Positions 34,908-42,388 of a stretch of 42,392 nucleotides of DNA are shown piece after piece; the first letter of the stretch is position 1, and each line of letters opens with the position of its first letter. The notes beneath the pieces are model-generated. The model saw nothing but the letters and a program-made list of their open reading frames with translations. It had not been told where the DNA came from and did not search any database. Location: NCBI GenBank assembly GCA_021414005.1, contig JAIOPH010000031.1, positions 175,973-218,364 of the forward strand. The letters run 5' to 3'. Made by a program: the position numbers and the translations under genes. Source of the stretch: Chthoniobacter sp. (GTDB lineage Bacteria > Verrucomicrobiota > Verrucomicrobiia > Chthoniobacterales > Chthoniobacteraceae).

Positions 34908-36041
34908 TTAGTTCACTTGGGCGCGGCTCCATTTGGCGGCGCGAATCGGCACATTAGTAGTGAAGACGCGGTAACTGACGCGCTTGCTGATGAGGGCGTT
35001 TTCCAAGGAGGCATCGACCGCACCGGTGGGGTTGATGACCAGATCCTTCGTGTATTTCGAGGTGTCCGCAAATTTGTTGCTGAGCTTGAAAACATCGCCG
35101 GAGGTGGCAGTCAGGTTTAGGCGCGCCGCTGAGACTTCGTCAATGGCCACCATGGTAATCTGAAGGATCGGCGGAAGCTGATTTTTGGGATTAGTGCGCG
35201 GGTCGCTGGTGGTCTGGCCGTCGTTCATGGTCAGCGCCGAGTCGTAAGTGTATCTCGGGGCCAGGGGGGAGGTGTCGAGTTCAGTAGAACTTCCTTTGAT
35301 TTCCTGTTCGTCGCGCTTGGAAAGACGTGGAGTCACGATCAGGGCGACGATGTTTTCTGCGACGGGACGGCTGGCCGCGGGGGTGCCGCTGACCGCATCA
35401 CGAAACCAGTCCTTGCCCTGATAGCTGACTGCCGAGGGAATGCCCCCGCTGATTCCGGTGGTGTAGCCATAGGTGGAAAGCCTTTCCGACGGCAACATGA
35501 GTTCCATGAGGCGGAAGCGGAAGCGTTCGGGTGGTTTGACTGGTGCGCTATTAATAAAGGCGGGTCGGAAATTCTTGTCGCTGTTCAACTCGACATAATA
35601 ACCCCAGATGTTGAGCAGACCTTCAAGGCCGTGATATTGCGGGCTAGCGGCATCCACGAGGCCCAGCGGCGCGTGGAAAAAGACGGCGTGGCTCAGACGG
35701 CTGCCGCCAGTGCCGGTACCGAGCAGGTCCTTTTGCTGGCCGGAGATGAAGCGCAACTCCGAGCGCCGCTCATAGCGCGAAGGCAGGCCGGAGCTATCAA
35801 AGCCGTAATCCCAATAGGTGTTGAGCGTGGCCTGGCTGACCTTGCTGGTGATCGTCTCAAAAGCCGCGCGCGCCTCGCGGAACTGCTCGATCTTGCCACG
35901 GGTGTACCGCAGGCTGTTGCTGGTCTGGTTGGTCACGGCAAAAAGAATAATTAAGAGAAGCATGAGGATCGCCGTTGAAACCATCACTTCCACAAGCGTG
36001 AAACCGGCGTGCCGTCGCGGCGGTGAGCAGATACAGGTCAT
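34908..36041 (-). CDS. Verru_Chthon cassette protein C (PilW/GspJ-like pseudopilin)
   Basis: The 377-residue protein begins MTCICSPPRRHAGFTLVEVM, a type IV prepilin signal: cleavage G13^F14, conserved Glu at +5 (E18) and a hydrophobic helix (VSTAILMLLLIILFAVTNQT). The body (SNSLRYTRGKIEQFREARAA, FETITSKVSQATLNTYWDYG) is typical of PilW/GspJ-type minor pilins, which help nucleate pilus or pseudopilus assembly. It starts 3 bases after the B gene and its end is 15 bases before the A gene, a tight operon. A prepilin peptidase would be needed for maturation; none is encoded in the window. Family call is strong, the role of the cassette remains undescribed. Confidence 0.93.
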   Translation of the reverse strand: MTCICSPPRRHAGFTLVEVMVSTAILMLLLIILFAVTNQTSNSLRYTRGKIEQFREARAAFETITSKVSQATLNTYWDYGFDSSGLPSRYERRSELRFISGQQKDLLGTGTGGSRLSHAVFFHAPLGLVDAASPQYHGLEGLLNIWGYYVELNSDKNFRPAFINSAPVKPPERFRFRLMELMLPSERLSTYGYTTGISGGIPSAVSYQGKDWFRDAVSGTPAASRPVAENIVALIVTPRLSKRDEQEIKGSSTELDTSPLAPRYTYDSALTMNDGQTTSDPRTNPKNQLPPILQITMVAIDEVSAARLNLTATSGDVFKLSNKFADTSKYTKDLVINPTGAVDASLENALISKRVSYRVFTTNVPIRAAKWSRAQVN

Positions 36042-36044
36042 GGC

Positions 36045-36704
36045 TCAGGGCTTTTTTGTATAGCCATTGCGCGTGAGCGCGACGGAATAAGTCTGAAGGC
36101 GAATCCCGGACGACCGTGCTTTCTGCGGGTCGATCAGATTGGTGACGGTATCGGTCTCCAGTTTCTTGCCGGCGGGATTATTGGCGATCTGGATGGTCAG
36201 AAAGGAGGTGTCCCGCGGGTTGAACCGGGAAGAGCTTTTCGATGGGAGGGACGTGGGGTAGTCACTTTTGTGACTGGTCGGATCGGCCTTGCCCGGCAGT
36301 GAGCCGCGCACGCGGACCGTGTAGAGAATGATGACTCGTTCGAGATCCGTGGGTCCTGCGGGGTTGGTTACTCGGACTTCGGTTCCCTGATCATCGAAAT
36401 ACCGCAGCGGCAGGGTGTAAAAGTTTCCGCTGATCGGGTTGGCGATGAGTTGGTCAAACTCCGTCTCGGTGAGGTCGCTGATGATTCGCTGGGCGATCTG
36501 GGTGGAAACCGAGGTTTCCATGGCTTCGCGAAAAATCCCCATCCCCACCGGGAGGAGAGCTAAAAGGCCAACGAAGGCAAAAGCCACGATGCCGATGGCG
36601 AGGACCATCTCCACCAGACTGAAACCGCGGGCACCGGCGGCCGACGTGTTCTTGAGCCTTCCTCGAACTGGGAACGGGATGAAAGCTGAAGCATGGGGGC
36701 TCAT
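36045..36704 (-). CDS. Verru_Chthon cassette protein B (PilV/GspI-like pseudopilin)
   Basis: The 219-residue product has a 27-residue leader ending ...SAAGARG and the helix FSLVEMVLAIGIVAFAFVGL, with cleavage G27^F28 and Glu at +5 (E32), a canonical prepilin signal. The soluble part (QRIISDLTETEFDQLIANPI, NFYTLPLRYFDDQGTEVRVT) is beta-rich and carries no enzymatic motif. It is the first gene of the B-C-A group and its start lies about 24 bases downstream of a TATAAT box. PilV/GspI-type proteins form the minor-pilin tip with PilW/GspJ and PilX/GspK types, which are the two next genes. Confident family call. Confidence 0.92.
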   Translation of the reverse strand: MSPHASAFIPFPVRGRLKNTSAAGARGFSLVEMVLAIGIVAFAFVGLLALLPVGMGIFREAMETSVSTQIAQRIISDLTETEFDQLIANPISGNFYTLPLRYFDDQGTEVRVTNPAGPTDLERVIILYTVRVRGSLPGKADPTSHKSDYPTSLPSKSSSRFNPRDTSFLTIQIANNPAGKKLETDTVTNLIDPQKARSSGIRLQTYSVALTRNGYTKKP

Positions 36705-36727
36705 CGTGCGCGGGACGGCAAAGATAA

Positions 36728-36733
36728 ATTATA
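36728..36733 (-). promoter_or_regulatory. TATAAT -10 box in front of the pseudopilin cassette
   Basis: On the minus strand TATAAT is followed about 24 bases later by the ATG of cassette protein B. The -35 position is poor (ATTACG at 17 bases), so the promoter may need an activator. Read by eye only. Confidence 0.35.
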
Positions 36734-36803
36734 AAACTCCTCTCGACCAACGTAATCTCGACTGGCGGTGCGGGGGGCGGTTCACCAGCCGTTGAACCGG
36801 CAA

Positions 36804-37628
36804 TTAACCAGCATCCTCAAAGTCGGGGGCAAAGTGGTGCAGTGCGTCGGTGGTGCGGCCATTTTTTTCCCAGCGGAGGAAGTGGGTGACAGCGCTGGTG
36901 ACGAAGTGCTTGGCCTCGGCGACGGCGGCGGGGAGTACGAGTCCTTTGCCCAAGTTCGCGGCGATGGCGGCGGAGAAGGTGCAGCCGGTGCCGTGGGTCG
37001 AGACGCCGGGTATGAAGGGCGCGCTGAATTCGTGGACTTCGCCGCCAGTGAAAAGGAGGTCGGTGGCGGTGGGGCCGCGGAGATGGCCGCCTTTCAAAAG
37101 GAACGCGGTGCCGAAGCGCGCGGTGAGTTCTTCGCCGGCCTGGCGCAACTCGGCGAGGCTGCCGATGGGGCGGCCGAGGAGCGCGGCGGTTTCGTCGAGG
37201 TTCGGCGTGATGAGGGTGGCGAGGGGAAAAAGGCGCTCGCGGTAGAGGGCGATGGCGTCGGCCTGGAGGAGGGGATCGCCGCTGCTTGCGATCATCACGG
37301 GATCGACGACGAGCGTCGGTCGCGGAGCGGCCTGGGCAAAAGATTCGGCGAGGGTGTCGCAGACGGCGGAAATGATGGCGCGGGAATAAAGCAGGCCGGT
37401 TTTCACGGCGGCGATGGGGAAGGCGTCGAAGAGCAGGCGGATCTGTTCGGCGACGATCCGCGGCTCGATGGGCTGGATGGCGCTGACTTTGCCCGGCACC
37501 TCGGCGACGACGCAGGTGATGGCGGTGACGCCATAGGTGCCGAGCGCGCTCATGGTTTTGAGATCGGCCTGCGCGCCGGCACCGGCGCTGTTGTCGGAAC
37601 CGGCGATGGAAAGGACGACTGGGAGCAT
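36804..37628 (-). CDS. thiD: Hydroxymethylpyrimidine/phosphomethylpyrimidine kinase
   Basis: The 274-residue protein starts MLPVVLSIAGSDNSAGAGAQ, the ThiD substrate-binding N-terminus, and continues with ADLKTMSALGTYGVTAIT. The ribokinase-fold signatures follow: VVDPVMIASSGDPLL, LITPNLDETAALLGRP and the C-terminal anion-hole GTGCTFSAAIAANL. It phosphorylates HMP and HMP-P to HMP-PP in thiamine synthesis. Length is typical. It ends 99 bases before the pseudopilin cassette start on the same strand, but the cassette has its own -10 box, so they are probably separate units. It is divergent from apaG. Firm assignment. Confidence 0.95.
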   Translation of the reverse strand: MLPVVLSIAGSDNSAGAGAQADLKTMSALGTYGVTAITCVVAEVPGKVSAIQPIEPRIVAEQIRLLFDAFPIAAVKTGLLYSRAIISAVCDTLAESFAQAAPRPTLVVDPVMIASSGDPLLQADAIALYRERLFPLATLITPNLDETAALLGRPIGSLAELRQAGEELTARFGTAFLLKGGHLRGPTATDLLFTGGEVHEFSAPFIPGVSTHGTGCTFSAAIAANLGKGLVLPAAVAEAKHFVTSAVTHFLRWEKNGRTTDALHHFAPDFEDAG

Positions 37629-37659
37629 GGATTTGGGATTTGGGATTTAGGATTTAGGA
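37629..37659. repeat. Telomere-like heptamer repeat between thiD and apaG
   Basis: Four heptamers follow directly after the thiD start codon: GGATTTG twice, GGATTTA twice, then GGAA. They form the whole first half of the 54-base divergent gap, so the promoters of both genes must overlap or surround it. It resembles the short-period blocks at 16410 and 39369. Replication-slippage expansion is a plausible origin. Confidence 0.75.
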
Positions 37660-37682
37660 AGTATGAATCGCGGCAAATCCAA

Positions 37683-38063
37683 ATGTCCGCTTTCACCGAA
37701 CTCGCAGGGCTGCACGTCACCGTGGATCGTGTGGAGCACATGCCGCATCTGGACGCGCCGTCGGAACGCCCGCATCCGTTCGCGTATTTCGTGACGATTC
37801 ACAACGACTCGGACGTGACGGTGACGATCCGCGGACGCAAGTGGGTGGTGACGGATGAGGATGGGCATGCCGTGGTGGTGGAGGGCGACGGGGTGGTGGG
37901 AAAATTTCCGCGACTGGAGCCCGGCGAGCATTTTTCCTATAACAGCTATCACACGATTGGCTCGGCGAGCACGGCGGAAGGGGCGTTCTTTGGGGTCACG
38001 GAGAATGGGGACGTGGTGTTCACGCGCATTCCGGCTTTCGCGATGCGGGCACCGCTAAATTGA
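37683..38063 (+). CDS. apaG: ApaG protein
   Basis: The 126-residue product starts MSAFTELAGLHVTVDRVEHM and contains the ApaG core: RPHPFAYFVTIHNDSDVTVT, RGRKWVVTDEDGHAVVVEGD, GVVGKFPRLEPGEHFSYNSY. This is the single-domain fibronectin-III-like fold of the DUF525 family. ApaG is a small soluble protein of uncertain role, linked to Co2+ resistance and Mg2+ efflux in some bacteria. Start and length are standard. It is divergent from thiD, with a 54-base repeat-bearing gap. No other ion-transport gene is nearby. Confident family call. Confidence 0.94.
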   Translation: MSAFTELAGLHVTVDRVEHMPHLDAPSERPHPFAYFVTIHNDSDVTVTIRGRKWVVTDEDGHAVVVEGDGVVGKFPRLEPGEHFSYNSYHTIGSASTAEGAFFGVTENGDVVFTRIPAFAMRAPLN

Positions 38064-38117
38064 AAAAGGCGCGGTCACTTTCGGCTTCGTTCAAAAAGAC
38101 GCCATTTGATGGTCACG

Positions 38118-38714
38118 CTAGCGCGTGAGGAGGCCGCTCTCCGTGATGACGGCATCGACGCATTGGTCGTGCGGCTCGGTGGGAAGGGCGGAAACAATCT
38201 GCAGGTCGAAGCAGATACCGAGGGTGACGGTGTGCGGAGCGCGGGCGGCGAGAAGGCGATCGTAGTAGCCGCCGCCGCGACCGAGGCGGCGGCCATCGCG
38301 GGTGAAGGCGAGGCCGGGAACGAGAATGAGATCCATCCCGGACGGTGGAACGATGTTCTCGTCGCGGATTTGCGGTTCGCGAATGTTCGGGTTCCAAGCG
38401 GCCGGGGCCAGATCCTCCAGCGATTGAACGGCGACGAACTCGAGAGTTTCGCCCGTGAGGCGCGGGTAGCAAAACGTTCGACTGTCGCACTCACGCAGCA
38501 GCGCGATATCGGGCTCGCTCGGCAACGGGTCGAAGAGTGCGATGACATCGCACGTCCGCGTCGCCAGGCTGACCGTGGGGGCGAGGGGTTTGAGCTGCGC
38601 ATAGCAGGGATGTGCGGCGATGGCGGCGACGATGGCGCGGGATTTTTCCGCGCGGGTATCGCCGAGGGTTTTGAGGCGGCTGCGCATTTCGCGCCGTAGT
38701 TCTGGTTTCGTCAC
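38118..38714 (-). CDS. 5-formyltetrahydrofolate cyclo-ligase
   Basis: A GTG start at 38714 gives 198 residues beginning MTKPELRREMRSRLKTLGDT, the normal start of this family; 62 upstream codons in frame have no similarity. ATP- and substrate-binding signatures are visible: the basic N-terminal helix, 'DENIVPPSGMDLILVPGLAF', and the catalytic loop GRGGGYYDRLL near residues 148-158. The enzyme converts 5-formyl-THF to 5,10-methenyl-THF using ATP and recycles one-carbon units. The C-terminus (CFDLQIVSALPTEPHDQCVD) is also standard. Neighbours are unrelated. Confident. Confidence 0.94.
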   Translation of the reverse strand: MTKPELRREMRSRLKTLGDTRAEKSRAIVAAIAAHPCYAQLKPLAPTVSLATRTCDVIALFDPLPSEPDIALLRECDSRTFCYPRLTGETLEFVAVQSLEDLAPAAWNPNIREPQIRDENIVPPSGMDLILVPGLAFTRDGRRLGRGGGYYDRLLAARAPHTVTLGICFDLQIVSALPTEPHDQCVDAVITESGLLTR

Positions 38715-38820
38715 GGCAGGGGAGCGTAGCGGCGGCGCGGATCGCGGGTAAAGCAGGCGCCGATCAGAGGTTTCGCGGTGCGCGCAAAGAGCAGGTCGAG
38801 CGCTGGAGGCACGCCGCTCC

Positions 38821-39360
38821 TCACCAGTCCACGGCCACGCTGCGGCGTTGCTGGAAGCGGTCGTTGTAGAAAAGCTGCTTTTTCGTCGCGCCAAACTCAT
38901 GGACGAGCTTCGTGCATTTCACGTCGAAGCAGCAGTATTCGGCGATCTCCAGCAGCTTGCCCTCGCGCCACCAGCGGATGGCGTCGAGCCCGTCTCCGGT
39001 TTTGCCGACGCCGAGTGAGGCCGAAGCCACGGCGTCGAGCCCGAGCCGGTGGCCGAGTTTTTTCTCGATCTCCACGAGCATGTCGAGCGTGGGGCAGAGA
39101 TGCGGCAGATCGTAGGCGGTGTAGCCCATGAGCACCTCGTAATCGAAGCTGACGACGTTGAAGCCGACGACTAGGTCGGCGCGCATGAGTTGGTCCACCA
39201 GGTCCTTCACGCGGCTCTCGGGGTAGATGCGGTATTCGCCGAGTCGCGTGCTGTAGGTCACACCGAGCGACATGCCCATCTCGGCCTTCTTATCCCAGCC
39301 TCCGGCGTCGTTGGCGGTGCGCTGGGTTTCGAGGTCGAAATAGACGATGTCGCGGCTCAT
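38821..39360 (-). CDS. Small stand-alone DEDDy-type 3'-5' exonuclease
   Basis: The ATG at 39360 gives a 179-residue protein; a 10-codon upstream extension is discarded as it falls in a repeat block. The RNase H-like motifs are all present: ExoI YFDLET (D9, E11), ExoII GFNVVSFDYEVL (N68, D73) and ExoIII YCCFD (Y142, D146), the DEDDy set of DnaQ/WRN/YprB-like proofreading and processing nucleases. No helicase or polymerase domain is attached, so it is the catalytic unit alone. It is probably cytoplasmic, with DNA or RNA as substrate unknown. It is the last gene before an unrelated secreted-protein gene. Family call is good, substrate not inferred. Confidence 0.85.
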   Translation of the reverse strand: MSRDIVYFDLETQRTANDAGGWDKKAEMGMSLGVTYSTRLGEYRIYPESRVKDLVDQLMRADLVVGFNVVSFDYEVLMGYTAYDLPHLCPTLDMLVEIEKKLGHRLGLDAVASASLGVGKTGDGLDAIRWWREGKLLEIAEYCCFDVKCTKLVHEFGATKKQLFYNDRFQQRRSVAVDW

Positions 39361-39368
39361 TGGGAAAA

Positions 39369-39423
39369 ATGACGAATGCCGGATGCCCAATGACGAATCA
39401 ATGCCGAAGCGCAGATGACGGAT
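39369..39423. repeat. Short direct repeats (ATGACGAAT type) in front of the exonuclease gene
   Basis: ATGACGAAT occurs at 39369-39377 and 39390-39398, and ATGACGGAT at 39415-39423, spaced 21 and 25 bases. Between them are AATGCC repeats. The block begins nine bases upstream of the exonuclease start, so part of its leader is made from this repeat. No promoter was identified in it. Confidence 0.65.
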
Positions 39424-39450
39424 TTTCCGCGGCGCGTCGGCTTCGTCATT

Positions 39451-40809
39451 TCATTTCCCGCTCCACTCGTAGTCTCCGGCGTCGAAGGCCATGGTGTTGG
39501 CGATCTTGAGGACCTTGAATTCCTCGACCACCGCGCCATCGCTTTGGAAAACGGTGACGGCTTTGCCGCCCTCGCGTCCCATCACCGCCCATTTCAGCGC
39601 CCGGGTTTCGGTCAGTGTGCGGATGGGCAGGCCGTCGGGGGCACGGAGGAAGGCGCCTTTGGCGTCGAAACCGATTTGCACGTCCAGGTCATGCATGGCG
39701 TCCTGAAAGAGCGGGTTCGGCACGAGGCGGACGCGGATTTTGTCCTCGGGCTTGAACGGCTGCGGGCGTCCGAGCTGGCCCGCGACGGCGGCGAAGGTGT
39801 CGCTCCAGATGATGGTTTTCGACAGCACCGTTTTCCAGGTCGAGACCGCCGCCTCGTCCGTGCCGGCCCGGGGTGCCGCGGCTTCAAGCGCCAGGCCCCG
39901 GACGCGCTGGAGGCCGGGCTTTTCCTCGATGAGAAAAATGAGGTCGCTGGTGCGTGAGGCAAAGATGCGCACCGGCGCTGGCTCGGCGGGATCAATGGCG
40001 AGTCGGCGTTGGAATTCGCCGCCGCGCGTGAACTCCTTCACCTCGGTGCGCTCCGCCGTCTGGTCGATGACCCACACGCGATCGTCGCGGCCGAGGGTGG
40101 CGTCGAGCGGTTTCACGAGATCCGGGAGGGCGAGCTGGCGCGTCGCGCCTTTCTCCACGACGGCGACTTTGCCCTCGGCAATGACCGTGCGGGGCGGAAT
40201 TTCGGCAGCGTTCTCCGTCGTCGCGCCGTCACCGAGTGCGAGCTTTGCGGTGTCGGGATCGAGCGGGATTTCGCCGGTAAACTCTCCGGCCTGGTCCATG
40301 CGCACGAGCTGCCGTTTGCCGTCCGCACCTTCCGCCCAAACCGCGAGACGCCCGCTCGCACGCAGTTCCAGCGCGAGCACGCGGCGCAGGCGCGGTGAAT
40401 CGTCTGCGATCATCCAGTCATTGCCGTGGTAGGCAATGCCCTCGACTTCCAACTCACCGACGGCGAAGCCGCGCGCCGCGTAGGTGCCCGCAGGCGCAGG
40501 TTTGCCGGCGTCGTCCTTGCCGTCCCAGTTCGTGATGAAGCCGTTCAGCCCGACGAAGAAATCCTTCTTCGTCGCCTCGCGCGCCAGCACGCGGACCAGC
40601 TTTCCCTTTTTGTCGTAAATCCCGAGGCTGAGCACGCCGGTGGTGGGCGGCGGGAGGAAGGTGATGCTGACGCCGCTCTTCTTTGGCGGCGGCGCTTCGT
40701 CCTCCTGAGCCAAGGATGAAGGCGGAATAATGAAGGACGAAAAAAGCAGCGCGAGGACCAGCGGCCAAAGCGGCCGGGCTCGGCTTTCTTCCCTAGCTTT
40801 CTTACGCAT
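39451..40809 (-). CDS. Exported protein with FlgD-Ig-like N-terminal domain, function unknown
   Basis: The 452-residue product starts MRKKAREESRARPLWPLVLA with a hydrophobic segment and cleavage near PSSLAQ, a signal peptide. Residues about 55-115 (LSLGIYDKKGKLVRVLAREA, WDGKDDAGKPAPAGTYAARG) form a FlgD-type Ig-like domain, as found in many secreted proteins. The remaining part is repetitive and beta-rich, with a propeller-like feel (VWVIDQTAERTEVKEFTRGG, LIFLIEEKPGLQRVRGLALE). Its ATG lies 8 bases inside the end of the GH57 gene, so the two are probably co-transcribed. No catalytic motif is visible. It may bind glucan or cell-wall sugar, but only because of its neighbour. Confidence 0.75.
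   Translation of the reverse strand: MRKKAREESRARPLWPLVLALLFSSFIIPPSSLAQEDEAPPPKKSGVSITFLPPPTTGVLSLGIYDKKGKLVRVLAREATKKDFFVGLNGFITNWDGKDDAGKPAPAGTYAARGFAVGELEVEGIAYHGNDWMIADDSPRLRRVLALELRASGRLAVWAEGADGKRQLVRMDQAGEFTGEIPLDPDTAKLALGDGATTENAAEIPPRTVIAEGKVAVVEKGATRQLALPDLVKPLDATLGRDDRVWVIDQTAERTEVKEFTRGGEFQRRLAIDPAEPAPVRIFASRTSDLIFLIEEKPGLQRVRGLALEAAAPRAGTDEAAVSTWKTVLSKTIIWSDTFAAVAGQLGRPQPFKPEDKIRVRLVPNPLFQDAMHDLDVQIGFDAKGAFLRAPDGLPIRTLTETRALKWAVMGREGGKAVTVFQSDGAVVEEFKVLKIANTMAFDAGDYEWSGK
40713..40740. repeat. Short-period repeat inside the signal-peptide region of the 39451 gene
   Basis: AGGATGAAGG and TGAAGGACGA flank GCGGAATA, giving a near-direct repeat. Read on the minus strand it encodes SSFIIPPSSLA, the end of the signal peptide. 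The resemblance to the other intergenic short repeats suggests the signal peptide contains such a repeat. Confidence 0.5.
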
Positions 40810-42388
40810 AGTGCCGCCAGTTGAGGTTGGGGAAAATGTTGTCGCGCCATTCCATGTTTACGAGAAAAGCCTCATCAATATCGCGCGCGCGGACTTGGTC
40901 GTAGAGCCGGGTGAAACGGAGAATGTGATCCTTGGTGCGCTTGGTGGCGTACGCGCGGGCCGTGCCGGTTTTCATCAGGAACGCCCAGTCGCTCGACTGC
41001 GCGAGCAGAAGCTCGCGCGCCATCTGCCGCAGCGCGCGTTCCGTCTGCGGATCGGGCGGCTCGGCCAGCCAGCGGCGGGCGGTTTCCGTCATGCGCTTCG
41101 CGGCCATGTGGAGGTGGGGATAAATCCACGAGTTGCTGTCGTCGAGCCACACTTCCCAGTAGCCCATGTGCCCCCAGCTCGACGGCGATGGCGCGACGAC
41201 CTGCTGCGTGTCATGGAGCGCGAGATATGCGGACGGCGTGGTCATGGTGAAGGCGTCCTGATCGTAGGCGGCCTTGCGGATGAGGAGGTTCAGGAACTCC
41301 GGGCCCTCGAACCACCAGTGGCCGAAAAGCTCGGCGTCGAACGGGCTCACGACGATGGGCGGCACGTTCATGTTTTCCCGGAGCTGCCGGAGCTGCGCCA
41401 CCCGCGCGCCCATGAAATGCCCGGCGTGCGAATCCACCGCGCCCATCGCCCAGCCGCGGTTGTAGATTTCCTTTCCGCCGGCGCGGTCGGTGATGCGGTG
41501 ATATTTGAGCCCGGTGAATTTCCGCGTCCCGTCGGCTGGGAGAAAATCGCGGAGATATTCCCGCGAGAGGTCGAAGCCGATGTCGCGATAGAAATCGCGG
41601 TAGGCGGGATCGCCGGGATACCCCTCCTCCGCGCTCCAGACCTGCCGGCTGGATTCGCGGTCGCGCCCGAACGCAGCCACGCCGCCCGGCGTGAAACATG
41701 GCGCATACACCGCGAAATGCGGGCGCGGATTTCCAAACATCAGCCCGTGGGCATCAATGATAAACCAGCGCAGGTTCGCCTCCTGCAAAACTTTTTCGAT
41801 CCCGTTGACGTACGCGCATTCCGGCAACCAGATGCCCGCCGGGTCGCGCCCGAAGCATTCGCGGTAATGGTCGCATCCGATCAGAACCTGCGCGCGCACC
41901 GCCTGGGGAAACTGCTCCATCAACGGCAGAAACCCGTGCGTCGCCGCGCAGGTGATAATCTCCAGCACACCGCGCTCCTGCATCGCACCGAATGCCGCGA
42001 CGAGATCGCACTTCCATTGTTCGACAAAAACCTCGCGGCACGTGATGGCCCGGTCGCGGTAGAAATGCGCGAGCTCATTGAGCCGCGCATCTTGACGCGT
42101 GCGCTCGATTTCCTTCTCCGCGAGCAGGATCGTCCGCTCGATATACCGGACGCAGCGTTCCTGCAACAGCGGATCACGGAGCATCGAGCAGACCGTCGGC
42201 GTCATGGTCATCGTGAGGCAAAACCCGACCTCGTCCCGCACCAATCCGTCGAGCATTTGGAGCAGCGGGATGTAGGTTTCCGTGATCGCCTCGAACAGCC
42301 AGTCCTCCTCCAGAAACTCGTCGTATTCCGGATGACGCACATACGGCAGATGCGCGTGCAAAACCAGAGCCAGAGAACCGGAGGACAA
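40802..42388 (-). CDS. GH57 1,4-alpha-glucan branching enzyme
   Basis: The frame covers 528 residues and starts with SLALVLHAHLPYVRHPEYDE, the GH57 signature start. The catalytic nucleophile is E190 in GIWLPECAYV, and the acid/base is D351 in SPFDAELFGHWW; both match the branching-enzyme type of GH57 (TK1436-like). Later blocks (SWGHMGYWEVWLDDSNSWIY, LLLAQSSDWAFLMKTGTARA) are typical of the C-terminal helical domain of this type. It makes alpha-1,6 branches in glycogen-like glucans in the cytoplasm, and no signal peptide is present. The first codon visible is a TTG at 42388, four bases from the edge, so the true start could lie outside the window. The next gene overlaps its end by 8 bases. 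Strong assignment, uncertain start. Confidence 0.92.
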   Translation of the reverse strand: MSSGSLALVLHAHLPYVRHPEYDEFLEEDWLFEAITETYIPLLQMLDGLVRDEVGFCLTMTMTPTVCSMLRDPLLQERCVRYIERTILLAEKEIERTRQDARLNELAHFYRDRAITCREVFVEQWKCDLVAAFGAMQERGVLEIITCAATHGFLPLMEQFPQAVRAQVLIGCDHYRECFGRDPAGIWLPECAYVNGIEKVLQEANLRWFIIDAHGLMFGNPRPHFAVYAPCFTPGGVAAFGRDRESSRQVWSAEEGYPGDPAYRDFYRDIGFDLSREYLRDFLPADGTRKFTGLKYHRITDRAGGKEIYNRGWAMGAVDSHAGHFMGARVAQLRQLRENMNVPPIVVSPFDAELFGHWWFEGPEFLNLLIRKAAYDQDAFTMTTPSAYLALHDTQQVVAPSPSSWGHMGYWEVWLDDSNSWIYPHLHMAAKRMTETARRWLAEPPDPQTERALRQMARELLLAQSSDWAFLMKTGTARAYATKRTKDHILRFTRLYDQVRARDIDEAFLVNMEWRDNIFPNLNWRHYA

